The notes under the pieces: model-generated
Told to the model about the DNA's origin: nothing
The model's database searches: none
Seen by the model: only the letters and a program-made list of their open reading frames with translations
Source of the DNA: JAIBBG01 sp043748015
GTDB taxonomy: Bacteria > Bacteroidota > Bacteroidia > Flavobacteriales_D > Sanyastnellaceae
DNA: 33,321 bases
Assembly (NCBI GenBank): GCA_043748015.1
Contig: JAYTOA010000099.1
Coordinates: forward strand, 1-33,321
Reading direction: 5' to 3'
Position numbers and translations under genes: made by a program
Shown: piece after piece, positions 17,058 through 25,073 of the stretch
How the letters are laid out: every line of letters begins with the position of its first letter
How positions within the stretch are numbered: the first letter of the stretch is position 1

Positions 17058-17091
17058 AGAGGCGGTCTTTCACGGACGGCCTCTTTGTTTT
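17058..17091 (+). terminator. Terminator after the smORF/sRNA candidate
   Basis: AGAGGCGGTC, loop TTTCACG, GACGGCCTCT, then TTGTTTT. The 10-bp stem has one G-G mismatch. It lies 30 bases after the TAA of the small frame and 246 bases after the TerB-like gene, so it fits best as the end of an independent short transcript. Confidence 0.65.
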
Positions 17092-17551
17092 GGTAGTAAC
17101 ACGTAATGGAGTTAGTGGTTGTTGAGTCATTGCACGAAAGTTTTTCTGACAAAAAACCGGCTTTCAAGATTTGTGCTTTATTCTATTGTACTGAAAGGTA
17201 AATATTGACGGCAGAACTTGAACGCTTTATCAGCCCGATATCGAATTAATTGAAAGCAATCACGGTCCTCATTGTCTTTTTCGCAATTATCAATATTAGG
17301 CCATCACAATTTTGTGACTTTAAAGCCAAATGATGTCAATCACTAATTTTTGTCGTAAATCTCCTAAAAGCTTGTGATTCTTAGTTATACTTTTACGTCA
17401 CATTAACCGCACAATTAGCCATTATTCCAAAAAGTAGTTTTCTCTGAATTGTACAAAATAAAAATCATCGTTTGTTCGCTGAAATCAGCATTTTTAAATA
17501 AACAATCAATTAAACCATCAGCCCTTACTCAAGCACGGTAATGAGTCCAAA

Positions 17552-18673
17552 ATGAAAAAGTCTTTGATCATCCTACTCGCAATTGCTATATGCACTTTTG
17601 CGAATGCAACTGTTCGCACTGTTAGCAATAACGCCAACAGTCCAGGTCAATACACGGATCTTGCAACAGCTATCACGGCTTCCACCGCAGGTGATACATT
17701 GTACATCCATGGATCGCCAATCGACTATGGCAACATTACCCTGACGAAGCCACTTACACTTATTGGTGCCGGTGGATTACCCAATAAGAACTATGCGTTC
17801 TCGACTTACTTAGGTTATCTAACCCTCGGATTAAATGGCACCGGTACTTCATCCGCTTCCGGTTCAAAAATCTATGGTTTGAGTATCTATAGTCTTACAC
17901 TAAATGCCGGAAACAACACTTCAGTTCCAGGTATCAGTGATGTGATTCTTTCCCGTAACTACATCACCTATATCGGACTAAATCAGAACGCAGCTTCTGC
18001 TACTTTGGCGCACAATAATCTCAACATAAACAACAATGTGATCTATCAAATTTCCAGTTCAGGCGGTGTGAAGAATTCAGTTGTCAGAAACAATGTATTG
18101 TTTAATATTTCAAGTGTAGGAAGCGAGGTTGTTGGATCGTGGATACTCAATAATAACATTATTACCGGTGGAGTTTCCTACAGCAGAAGTGCTGTTGTAT
18201 CGAACAACATTTTCTTCAATACGAGCAATAGTAGTGGATTCACTTCCAATTCTTTTTGCAGTGTTTCCAATAATTGTTTCGTAAGTTCTACCTTCAATTA
18301 TAATCTAACCGACGTAATTTATGGAACAAATTCCGGTGGCAACAATTTGCTTAACACCGACCCTCTTTTTGTGAATTACGTGCCGGCATCAACAGCGCTC
18401 TTCAACTACACGCAAACCTCCCCTGCATCAGGTCCATTTATCGATTTCAACTTGATGGCGGGTTCGCCTTGCATAGCAAATGGCACTGACGGGACCGACT
18501 CGGGCATTTATGGTGGTGCATTTCCCTTTCGCGAAGGATACCCGGAAAATACGCGCTACCGATATTTTCCAATGCCTGCTATTCCGCAAATGCTCGACTT
18601 GAACATCAACAATGCGGCAATTGTTCCATCAGGAACTTTGAACGTTCAGTTTAAAGCGCGCAAAAACGATTGA
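17552..18673 (+). CDS. Secreted beta-helix repeat protein
   Basis: A 373-residue exported protein. Signal peptide about 1-19 (MKKSLIILLAIAICTFANA). Residues 30-280 have the irregular short-strand repeat of a right-handed parallel beta-helix (pectate-lyase/NosD-like fold): repeated N-N-x-I, N-x-V, S-N-N-I-F-F-N and N-N-C-F turns with Asn ladders, first an initial Y-T-D-L-A-T-A-I-T-A-S-T-A-G-D-T-L-Y-I-H coil typical of such proteins. The last 40 residues do not look like a T9SS sorting domain, so the secretion route is unclear. ATG start. It is followed 25 bases later by a T9SS cargo protein with which it is probably co-expressed. No catalytic residues were recognised. Confidence 0.75.
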   Translation: MKKSLIILLAIAICTFANATVRTVSNNANSPGQYTDLATAITASTAGDTLYIHGSPIDYGNITLTKPLTLIGAGGLPNKNYAFSTYLGYLTLGLNGTGTSSASGSKIYGLSIYSLTLNAGNNTSVPGISDVILSRNYITYIGLNQNAASATLAHNNLNINNNVIYQISSSGGVKNSVVRNNVLFNISSVGSEVVGSWILNNNIITGGVSYSRSAVVSNNIFFNTSNSSGFTSNSFCSVSNNCFVSSTFNYNLTDVIYGTNSGGNNLLNTDPLFVNYVPASTALFNYTQTSPASGPFIDFNLMAGSPCIANGTDGTDSGIYGGAFPFREGYPENTRYRYFPMPAIPQMLDLNINNAAIVPSGTLNVQFKARKND

Positions 18674-18681
18674 GATCAAAC

Positions 18682-18696
18682 CTCAAAAAATTTGAG
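18682..18696. repeat. Short inverted repeat before the repeat-protein ATG
   Basis: CTCAAA, AAA, TTTGAG lies 3 to 17 bases upstream of the ATG at 18699. It could fold at the translation start of the second gene, but it is AT-rich and too short to call a terminator. Confidence 0.3.
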
Positions 18697-18698
18697 TT

Positions 18699-20630
18699 AT
18701 GAAAAAATTAATCGTATTCCTCGGACTGTTGCTTTTTGGAATTCAATCCAATGCGCAACAACTTCTTGGTGGTGAGTATTTCATCGATACTGCACCAGCT
18801 CAAGGAGGCGGAACTTCTTTCAGCTTTCCTGCGGTTGATACGGCGAATCAGGTAATCAACGTTCCTGTTTCCTCTTTATCATCCGGATTTCACAACCTGT
18901 TTATTCGTGTGAAAAACACGACCGGTATTTGGAGTCATTATGAAGGTAGACTATTCTATGTTATTTCATCGATTGTCATTCCTTCAGAACCTGCAATTGC
19001 TCAAGCTGAATGGTTTGTAGATACTGATCCGGGATTTGGAAATGGAACTGCTATCAATTTCACTGCGGGTGATACTGTCAATCAAGTGATCAATGTACCT
19101 GTCGCTTCTTTATCCACCGGATTTCACAATCTATTTGTTCGTGCTAAAAATACTCAGGGCGTCTGGAGTCATCATGAAGGAAGATTGTTTTACGTGATTC
19201 CGTCGCTCACCGTTCCAGCCGAACCGGCACTGCAAAGTGGCGAATGGTTCGTTGATACTGACCCTGGATTTGGTAGTGGAAATGCTTTAACCTTCGTACA
19301 ATCTGACACGGTGAATCAAGTCATTGATGTGGGTGTTGCAAATCTCACTGCAGGATTCCACAACTTGTTTATCAGGACGAAAAACGCCAACGGTATCTGG
19401 AGTCATCACGAAGGAAGACTGTTCTATGTCATTCCGTCTTACGTAGTTCCTGCCGAGCCGCAGATAGCCTACGCCGAATGGTTTGTTGATACCGATCCCG
19501 GATTTGGAAATGGAAATCAGTTGACTTATCCAGCCACGGACACTGTAAATACTCTCGTGGATCTGAGCACTACTGAACTTTCTCTTGGTATTCACCAGCT
19601 TTTTCTTCGTGTAAAAAATGAGGACGGAATCTGGAGTCATTATGAAGGAAGATCGTTCTCTGTACAGAATTGCGATTTTACTGTTTCCATTAGCGCCAAC
19701 AGCGCAACTTCCTGCCAGGGCACTGCAAATCCTGTTGCTGCTGCCGGTGGCGGAAGTACATTCCAATGGTATATCAACGATGTGTTGCAACCTGGAACAA
19801 ATTCAACAATCGATGCAACTGAATCGGGAAATTACTATGTCGTAGCCACGGATAATCAAGGTTGCTCAGCGGCTTCCAATACAATAAGTATTACCGTGAA
19901 TCCAACGCCAACAGTTGACATTACTGCCAGCGAGCAAACCATTTGCAGCGGAACAACCATTGACTTGACTGCCGAGGGTGCTGATTCTTATACTTGGTCA
20001 GCAGGTGCAGCAAGTACCGGAATAAATACGGCTTCTGCTACGCCATCAATCACCACCACGTACACTGTCACCGGATACATCGGTGTTTGTAGCAGTACGG
20101 CAACCACAAGCATTACTGTGAATCAAACGCCAACAGCCAACACAACAACAAGCAGTCCCGTGATTACCGCGAGTTTTCCCGGTGCTTCTTATCAATGGCT
20201 TGATTGTGATGATGAAATGGCACCAATTCCAAATGCAATAGGTCAAAGTTTCACGGCTCCATCTAATGGTAGCTACGCGGTAGCCGTAACAATGAATGGT
20301 TGTGAAGCAATATCTTCTTGTGTTGTTTTGACGGATGTTGGAGTAAATGAAAACGTTGTAGATGCATTTACACTTGACATTTATCCAAATCCAACCAACG
20401 GCAGATTTATGATTGAAAGTGCTTCAGCGAAAATCAAAGCAGTAAGCGTATACAACATTATTGGTGAGCTGGTTTTTCAAACTGAAATGCCTAGGGCTAT
20501 CAATCGTATCACGCTGAACGCATCAGAGTTTTCAGGAGTAAATGCAATGTTGTCCAGCGGTGCAGTTTATTTTGTTCACGTTACTGATGAGCATGGATAT
20601 GTAGTGAATCGCAAAATGGTGATTCAGTAG
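18699..20630 (+). CDS. T9SS-sorted surface protein with four 78-residue repeats
   Basis: A 643-residue protein. Signal peptide 1-19. Four tandem repeats begin at Glu26, 104, 182 and 260, exactly 78 residues apart, each with E-(W/Y)-F-(V/I)-D-T, then D-T-(V/A)-N, G-(F/I)-H-(N/Q)-L-F-x-R and G-(I/V)-W-S-H-(Y/H)-E-G-R. Residues 325-545 are Ig/PKD-like domains with paired Cys and T-P-T linkers. Residues about 555-643 form a T9SS type A C-terminal sorting domain (L-D-I-Y-P-N-P-T-N-G-R-F, V-Y-N-I-I-G-E, N-R-K-M-V-I-Q), which directs export across the outer membrane and cell-surface attachment. The secretion machinery is partly seen here as the PorT-like protein at 25074. The repeat looks like a binding or beta-sandwich unit of unknown ligand. 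Probably expressed with the beta-helix protein upstream. Confidence 0.88.
   Translation: MKKLIVFLGLLLFGIQSNAQQLLGGEYFIDTAPAQGGGTSFSFPAVDTANQVINVPVSSLSSGFHNLFIRVKNTTGIWSHYEGRLFYVISSIVIPSEPAIAQAEWFVDTDPGFGNGTAINFTAGDTVNQVINVPVASLSTGFHNLFVRAKNTQGVWSHHEGRLFYVIPSLTVPAEPALQSGEWFVDTDPGFGSGNALTFVQSDTVNQVIDVGVANLTAGFHNLFIRTKNANGIWSHHEGRLFYVIPSYVVPAEPQIAYAEWFVDTDPGFGNGNQLTYPATDTVNTLVDLSTTELSLGIHQLFLRVKNEDGIWSHYEGRSFSVQNCDFTVSISANSATSCQGTANPVAAAGGGSTFQWYINDVLQPGTNSTIDATESGNYYVVATDNQGCSAASNTISITVNPTPTVDITASEQTICSGTTIDLTAEGADSYTWSAGAASTGINTASATPSITTTYTVTGYIGVCSSTATTSITVNQTPTANTTTSSPVITASFPGASYQWLDCDDEMAPIPNAIGQSFTAPSNGSYAVAVTMNGCEAISSCVVLTDVGVNENVVDAFTLDIYPNPTNGRFMIESASAKIKAVSVYNIIGELVFQTEMPRAINRITLNASEFSGVNAMLSSGAVYFVHVTDEHGYVVNRKMVIQ
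18774..19665 (+). repeat. Four in-frame 234-base repeats
   Basis: Repeat units begin at 18774, 19008, 19242 and 19476, exactly 234 bases apart; the fourth is cut short by the transition to the Ig-like region. The middle two encode almost identical cores (W-F-V-D-T-D-P-G-F-G), the first is the most diverged. The constant length argues for duplication by unequal crossing-over rather than convergent evolution. Confidence 0.85.
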
Positions 20631-20750
20631 TGGGAAGTTGGTACTTGGATGATGAAGGATTTTGGTAACTAGAGAGTTTAGTCCGAAGTTGCACGTTCCA
20701 ATACCTTCTTTGAATTCAGAATAGTTTATCTGTAACCATCAAAAAATGGA

Positions 20751-20778
20751 GGCCGTCCTATTTAGGGCGGCCTTTTTG
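20751..20778 (+). terminator. Bidirectional terminator
   Basis: GGCCGTCCT, loop ATTT, AGGGCGGCC, then TTTTT; the 9-bp stem has one G-T pair. On the other strand the stem is followed by TCCATTTTTT. It therefore can end both the T9SS protein gene (+) and the rhomboid operon (-), whose stop codons flank it at 20630 and 20801. Confidence 0.85.
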
Positions 20779-20800
20779 TATAGGCAACACCATTCTAAAT

Positions 20801-21433
20801 CTAAACACCTAAATAGCCTCTTACCTGCGAAATGAAATTTACGAGTGTATTGGCATCAAGCAAAAACATAAACGTGATACCGAACAATGCGCCCCAGATG
20901 TGTGCGTCATGTGCAATGTTTGTTTTACCGCTGCGGTTCATAAAATGCTCGAGCAAAAAGAAAACGAAAACACCAACAAAAGCAGGCATCGGGATAAAGA
21001 AAAATCCGATAAGATGAAGTGGATTCAAAATCATGTATGCCATCAAAACAGCGCTGACAGCTCCACTTGCTCCAACTGCATTGTATCCGTAATTATCACC
21101 GTGTTTTCTCATAGATGGAACAGCTGCAACTGCTGCACCCAATGAGTAAAGCAGTATGAAGTAAAGAGATCCATTCGATGGCCCCCACATGCCTTTGAAA
21201 TACGTTTCTAACACCGTTCCGAATGAATAGAACACATACATGTTCAATCCTAAATGAAAGAAATCCGCATGGATAAGTGCATGTGAAAAAATGCGATAGT
21301 ATTGTTTTTCGTGTTTTACTCGGTAAGGATTGTGGAGCAGTTTTTCGAACAGTGCAGAATTCTGAAATGCCCTCCACGAAACGAAGATCGTTCCGATAAG
21401 TATAATAAAAGTGATGGGTGTAGTATCGAACAT
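20801..21433 (-). CDS. Rhomboid family intramembrane serine protease
   Basis: A 210-residue protein with six membrane helices. The catalytic Ser is in G-A-S-G (Ser123 from the ATG at 21433) and the catalytic His in A-H-D-A-H-I-W-G-A (His178), the dyad of rhomboids; L1-loop and H-A-(L/D)-I-H-A-D-x-x-H-L-x-x-N segment (about 51-65) is the rhomboid signature H-x-x-x-x-H-x-x-x-N. It cleaves transmembrane segments of unknown substrates in the cytoplasmic membrane. A frame extension to a TTG at 21460 would overlap the upstream gene; the ATG at 21433 starts 4 bases after its stop. Last gene of a four-gene operon. Confidence 0.9.
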   Translation of the reverse strand: MFDTTPITFIILIGTIFVSWRAFQNSALFEKLLHNPYRVKHEKQYYRIFSHALIHADFFHLGLNMYVFYSFGTVLETYFKGMWGPSNGSLYFILLYSLGAAVAAVPSMRKHGDNYGYNAVGASGAVSAVLMAYMILNPLHLIGFFFIPMPAFVGVFVFFLLEHFMNRSGKTNIAHDAHIWGALFGITFMFLLDANTLVNFISQVRGYLGV

Positions 21434-21437
21434 AGTG

Positions 21438-21908
21438 CTAACTTGAATGATCAGCCACAATGACCCAGTGACCGTTTAGTTTTTTCCACAACAACGTATA
21501 GTGCCCTGAAAGTGTATCTGCTATTCTAAACAATTCCCACTTACCAATTACATAAGCATTTGAATCATTCAATACATCGGTGGCAATATTGGTAAACTTC
21601 AATGTACCCATGGCAGCCGCATCAGGATACGATTTCCTATAGCTGTCCAATGTATTCTGCCATCCGTAATTCAATCCTTTGCTTCCAATAAATTTCAAAG
21701 AATCACTCTTCCAGTAATGCTTCATAAAGCCTTCGAGATTCGCATTGTTCCAATCCTTCTCTTGCTCGAGCATGAGTTCATTGATGAGTTTTTCCTCCGT
21801 GTTATAGTCAATCGGAATTGTGTTTGCTGTACAGGCTGAAATAAAAATCAACATTGCCAAACCGGCAATTTCCAGAGACACTCCTAATGTGTTGAAGCGA
21901 AGCTTCAT
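21438..21908 (-). CDS. DUF4440 / NTF2-like lipoprotein
   Basis: A 156-residue protein. The ATG at 21908 overlaps the TGA of the upstream gene (ATGA), and gives a lipoprotein signal with a hydrophobic core and the lipobox I-S-A-C (Cys26); another ATG at 21944 would place this signal 12 residues inside, so the shorter start is preferred. Mature residues 40-150 match the NTF2/SnoaL-like DUF4440 fold: W-N-N-A-N-L-E-G-F-M-K-H-Y-W, F-I-G-S-K-G-L-N-Y-G-W, Y-R-K-S-Y-P and the C-terminal strand pair H-Y-T-L-L-W-K-K, W-V-I-V-A-D-H-S-S. Such domains bind small molecules or assist enzymes; no function is known here. Likely anchored to a membrane in the periplasm. Confidence 0.8.
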   Translation of the reverse strand: MKLRFNTLGVSLEIAGLAMLIFISACTANTIPIDYNTEEKLINELMLEQEKDWNNANLEGFMKHYWKSDSLKFIGSKGLNYGWQNTLDSYRKSYPDAAAMGTLKFTNIATDVLNDSNAYVIGKWELFRIADTLSGHYTLLWKKLNGHWVIVADHSS

Positions 21909-22516
21909 GAACGTCCAAGATGTGTGAGTTTCGAATCTGTCCATTTCGCAGACTCAGCAACCAATCGTTCACTCTGTGATATTTTCACCAGAAATTCAAT
22001 CGTGCAGATTTCTGAAAAATCGTTGGAAATCTTTTCCATATCCAGCTCTTTCAAATGCTTCATTACTGCCGGCATAATCGCTGGATCAAACGTAAGCGTG
22101 TAACGATCCATCACTTGACGATCAATAATGGTAGCCGCTTCCAGAGCAAGTTTCGAAGATGTTTTGTAAGCATCGATTAATCCTCCCGTGCCTAGGTTAG
22201 TTCCTCCATAGTGCCTTACGACTGCAACAAGTACGTTGGTGAGATCGAATGATTTTATCTGACCAAAAATTGGATTTCCTGCAGTGCCTGCCGGTTCGCC
22301 ATCGTCATTGATGCGATAGCGTTTTTTCTCCCAACCTAGACGCCAGGCATACGAAATGTGCGTGGCATTGTGATGGACTTTCCAAAGCTGTTCAAGTGTC
22401 GCTTTGACTTCGTCTTCTGTGCGAACAGGAAATGCAAAAGCGAGATGCTTACTTGCCATTACGTTGTACTGGGCCTCAGACCTGTCGGCCAGCGTTTTAT
22501 AAGATTCTGTATTCAA
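21905..22516 (-). CDS. YigZ/IMPACT family (UPF0029) protein
   Basis: A 203-residue protein of the IMPACT/YigZ family. The family signature N-D-D-G-E-P-A-G-T-A-G-x-P-I is at 70-83 and V-V-R-H-Y-G-G-T-N-L-G-T-G-G-L at 99-113; the C-terminal 65 residues form the second, EF-G-like domain. The family is ubiquitous; the eukaryotic member regulates translation, the bacterial role is unclear. The start is TTG at 22516: the N-terminal Y-K-T-L and S-K-H-L-A-F-A-F-P-V align with family members, while the first ATG (22459) would cut this. The TTG directly follows the TGA of the upstream gene, and the 3' end overlaps the lipoprotein gene by 4 bases. Confidence 0.88.
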   Translation of the reverse strand: MNTESYKTLADRSEAQYNVMASKHLAFAFPVRTEDEVKATLEQLWKVHHNATHISYAWRLGWEKKRYRINDDGEPAGTAGNPIFGQIKSFDLTNVLVAVVRHYGGTNLGTGGLIDAYKTSSKLALEAATIIDRQVMDRYTLTFDPAIMPAVMKHLKELDMEKISNDFSEICTIEFLVKISQSERLVAESAKWTDSKLTHLGRS

Positions 22517-22918
22517 TCAGGATATGGGATTCATCATTACACTAAAAACTGTGATGCCGTTTGGATCGCGATCATAATATAGCTTGTCCAATGCACCCAT
22601 GATATTCTTCGCACGGAAATATGAAGTGTGAAGCGCGTTCTCTCCTTTCAACGTCCATTGAATGGTGAAACTGCTCTCCTCGTCCTTATAGCCTTTCACA
22701 TACTCCAGCATCGTTTTCAATGCGTCTACTTTCGTAACTCCTTCACATGAGTGAAACAAAAATGATTGGTTATGTGTGGAGTTCGCAGTAATCAATCGAA
22801 GCAACACATGTCGGGTATGCTCTTCAAAATTGAAGATGAGACTGTTCTGTCCCAGTCCGATATACTTGCCAATTTCTGACTGCAGATTGGCAATTTCGAT
22901 GTTTTTGTCAATTGTCAT
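22517..22918 (-). CDS. Conserved-looking hypothetical protein
   Basis: A 133-residue cytosolic protein with no signal or membrane segments, mixed alpha/beta: an N-terminal helix, a strand-loop-strand with H-T-R-H-V-L-L-R-L, the motif E-S-S-F-T-I-Q-W followed by T-S-Y-F-R-A-K-N-I-x-x-A-L-D-K-(L/F)-Y-Y, and a final strand I-T-V-F-S-V-M-M-N-P. I have the impression of a small conserved Bacteroidota family of unknown function, but cannot name it. It starts at the ATG at 22918, 7 bases after a candidate -7 box, and leads the operon with YigZ, the DUF4440 lipoprotein and rhomboid. Confidence 0.7.
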   Translation of the reverse strand: MTIDKNIEIANLQSEIGKYIGLGQNSLIFNFEEHTRHVLLRLITANSTHNQSFLFHSCEGVTKVDALKTMLEYVKGYKDEESSFTIQWTLKGENALHTSYFRAKNIMGALDKLYYDRDPNGITVFSVMMNPIS

Positions 22919-22925
22919 AACGCCG

Positions 22926-22955
22926 CGAAGTTATGGAAAAAGGAAGGCAAGCAAA
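22926..22955 (-). promoter_or_regulatory. Operon promoter TTTG-N18-TAACTTCG
   Basis: Read leftward: TTTG (22955-22952), 18 bases, TAACTTCG (22933-22926; one mismatch from TAnnTTTG), then 7 bases to the ATG at 22918. Spacing equals that of the rho promoter. A transcript would have almost no leader. Confidence 0.45.
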
Positions 22956-23089
22956 TAGTGGTTAGGAATTAGGGATTATAAATCCGGAAATAGGATTTAG
23001 TGGTTGGGAATTAGTATTGAAGGATTCAGTTGAGCTATGAGGTGAAAAGCTCAATCATCAAATCAATAAATCATAAAATCAATGAATCA
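22956..23089. repeat. Intergenic inverted word array, copy 1
   Basis: Left part: GGTTAGGAATTAGGGATTA and GGTTGGGAATTAG words (22960-23020). Centre: TTGAGCT (23030-23036) paired with AGCTCAA (23048-23054). Right part: a run of AATCA/AATCATCA words up to the TGA of the dehydratase gene at 23090. The left GATT/GAATT words are roughly complementary to the right AATC words, giving a fold-back. The core shares TTGAGCT, TGAAAAGC and TCA with the interval at 26435-26516. Confidence 0.4.
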
Positions 23090-24958
23090 TCAAATATCCA
23101 GTCGTTCGAACTCGCTATTGCTGCTGATGTATTCGGGAATCAACTGTTTTAGTTTACTGACTATCTTTTCATTGTTCTGCTCGTCGAAGAGTGCGATGAG
23201 TTTATCAATTTCTTCTTGCACTACTTCGAATTCATACTCTCTCACTTTCGCCTTCAGTATCTTTTGTTGCTTGGTTGGAATAGTGTTCTCGGCATCACTC
23301 AATAATTCTTCAAACAATTTTTCTCCCGGGCGCAATCCTGTGAAAGAAATCTCTATGTCCTTGCCCAATTCAAGTCCGGAAAGTTTGATCATATTTTTTG
23401 CCAGATCAATCACCTTCACACTGTCGCCCATATCGAATGCGTAAATCTCACCGCCTTCACTCATAGCCCCGGCTTCCAACACTAGCTGAACTGCTTCCGG
23501 AATGGTCATGAAGAAACGCGTGACATCAGGATGTGTAACTGTGAGTGGCCCGCCTTCTTCTATTTGCTTCTTAAATATTGGAATCACTGATCCGTTCGAA
23601 CCGAGAACATTTCCAAAACGTGTTGTCACATAAGCTGTTTTTGATTTGCGATCTTTTGACTGCACATAAATTTCCGCAGCACGTTTTGTCGCACCCATCA
23701 CACTTGTTGGATTCACGGCTTTGTCCGTACTGATCAACACAAATTTTTCTGCATTGAATTCGTCCGCGAGATCGGCCATGATTTTGGTCCCGAGTACATT
23801 CGCCAGCACCGCTTCACTCGGATTGCTTTCCATCAATGGCACATGCTTATAAGCCGCGGCGTGATAAACAATTTGAGGTTTGAAATGCGCCATCATTCTG
23901 CGCATGCGATCACCTTGTCTCACATCGCCCATCACTACTTCAAAACTTCCGGTGTGACCCGCAATTTTCAATTCATTTTCCAATTGAAAAATAGGAGTCT
24001 CTGCTTGATCCAGCACAACAATTGTTTTCGGATTGTACGCGAGCAATTGCCGCACTAGCTCGCCACCAATACTGCCGGCAGCTCCCGTAACTAGCACCAC
24101 TTTGTTTTCAACTTGAGCACTCACTGCAGCGCTATCCAGTTTGATGGTATCACGTCCAAGTAAATCTTCAATTCTAATATCACGAATTTGACGAATGCTC
24201 AATTCACCACCGATCCATTGTTTCACCGGAGGAATATTCGACACGCGCACATTCGATGCAAGCGCATTGCTGATGAAGGCTGCTTTTTTCTTTTTATCAA
24301 GAGAGGGAATGGCAATGATCACTTCATCCACTTTTTGTGATGAGTACAACTCTTCCAATTTCGATAGCGGAAAAATTTCCGCACCTTCCAAAGTCTTTCC
24401 GCTTTTGCGTTGGTCTTCATCTACAAATGCAAACACTTCCATTCCGGCGCGTGAATCGCGATCAATGGCGCGTTTGGTGATCAATCCGCTTTCACCGGCA
24501 CCATAAATGACAACGCGCTTTCTCACTTTATCGGGAGTTTTCAATTCCATGTAAAGCACTTTCACAGCCACGCGACTAACCACCATTGCGAACAAGGTGA
24601 GTAAGAATTCGAGAATGATGATGGAGTATGGAATAAAATATTGTTCCTTGTAAAAATGAAAACGCAGTTGATTGAGCAACGCGAAGACAACTGTTCCAGC
24701 GAGAAGAACGAAGAAAATTCGTGTCGTGTCTTGCGAACTTGTATAGCGAATAATGCCTGCGTAAGTCCTTCCGAGAAAAAAAGAAAGCATGCGCACAGCA
24801 AGTAGAATGGGAAGAAATGTGAGAGCGAGTTCAATTTCAACACGAGGAGGAGAAAATTCGAATCTCACCAGATACGCCATCACGAAAGCGATGAAGCAAA
24901 TCGTTACGTCTATCAAAAAGATGATCCAGCGTGGTGTATTTTTTTTAGGCAGAAACAC
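23090..24958 (-). CDS. CapD/FlaA1-like membrane nucleotide-sugar dehydratase
   Basis: A 622-residue polysaccharide-biosynthesis enzyme. Four N-terminal membrane helices (about 10-31, 45-64, 82-100, 110-135), a first Rossmann-like domain with Y-G-A-G-E-S-G near 152-158, and the C-terminal SDR domain with TGAAGSIG at 291-298, the S410-T-D-K413 segment and catalytic Met421/Lys425 (V-M-G-A-T-K). In this family the usual catalytic Tyr is Met (the S-M-K triad of PglF/WbpM), as here. The reaction is most likely C4/C6 dehydration of a UDP-HexNAc for surface glycan or capsule synthesis. The start is GTG at 24958; there is no in-frame ATG upstream before a stop. The sequence is far from the sugar epimerase at 8047 and not in one operon with it. 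Confidence 0.9.
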   Translation of the reverse strand: MFLPKKNTPRWIIFLIDVTICFIAFVMAYLVRFEFSPPRVEIELALTFLPILLAVRMLSFFLGRTYAGIIRYTSSQDTTRIFFVLLAGTVVFALLNQLRFHFYKEQYFIPYSIIILEFLLTLFAMVVSRVAVKVLYMELKTPDKVRKRVVIYGAGESGLITKRAIDRDSRAGMEVFAFVDEDQRKSGKTLEGAEIFPLSKLEELYSSQKVDEVIIAIPSLDKKKKAAFISNALASNVRVSNIPPVKQWIGGELSIRQIRDIRIEDLLGRDTIKLDSAAVSAQVENKVVLVTGAAGSIGGELVRQLLAYNPKTIVVLDQAETPIFQLENELKIAGHTGSFEVVMGDVRQGDRMRRMMAHFKPQIVYHAAAYKHVPLMESNPSEAVLANVLGTKIMADLADEFNAEKFVLISTDKAVNPTSVMGATKRAAEIYVQSKDRKSKTAYVTTRFGNVLGSNGSVIPIFKKQIEEGGPLTVTHPDVTRFFMTIPEAVQLVLEAGAMSEGGEIYAFDMGDSVKVIDLAKNMIKLSGLELGKDIEISFTGLRPGEKLFEELLSDAENTIPTKQQKILKAKVREYEFEVVQEEIDKLIALFDEQNNEKIVSKLKQLIPEYISSNSEFERLDI

Positions 24959-25073
24959 GGGCGGAAAGGTATTCTTTAATGACCTAAATTCTAAGAAAAT
25001 TCAATGTATGAAGTGCGGAAAAGGCACATCATCAAAAAAGAAGAAAGCCCTTCATCAGAGAGCGTTGCTAATA

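Larger units (their letters stand above)
16812..17551. other. 740-base interval with no annotated large gene
   Basis: AT-rich spacer between the TerB-like gene and the beta-helix gene. The left part (16882-17091) holds a promoter-like pair, a 36-41-codon frame, two hairpins and a terminator, listed separately. From about 17100 to 17551 I see only AT-rich sequence without a persuasive promoter, repeat or frame. Confidence 0.6.

Noticed and set aside
16912..17130. A 72-codon leftward frame across the hairpin region
   Set aside because: It runs against the promoter-terminator order seen on the other strand and covers the terminator stem itself, so it is more likely a shadow.
18774..19665. CRISPR array
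   Set aside because: The regular spacing comes from coding repeats of 234 bases, in frame, without short identical repeats and unique spacers.
23030..23054. TTGAGCT/AGCTCAA hairpin as an intrinsic terminator
   Set aside because: The stem is followed by no T run on either strand, so it is listed only as part of the fold-back array.
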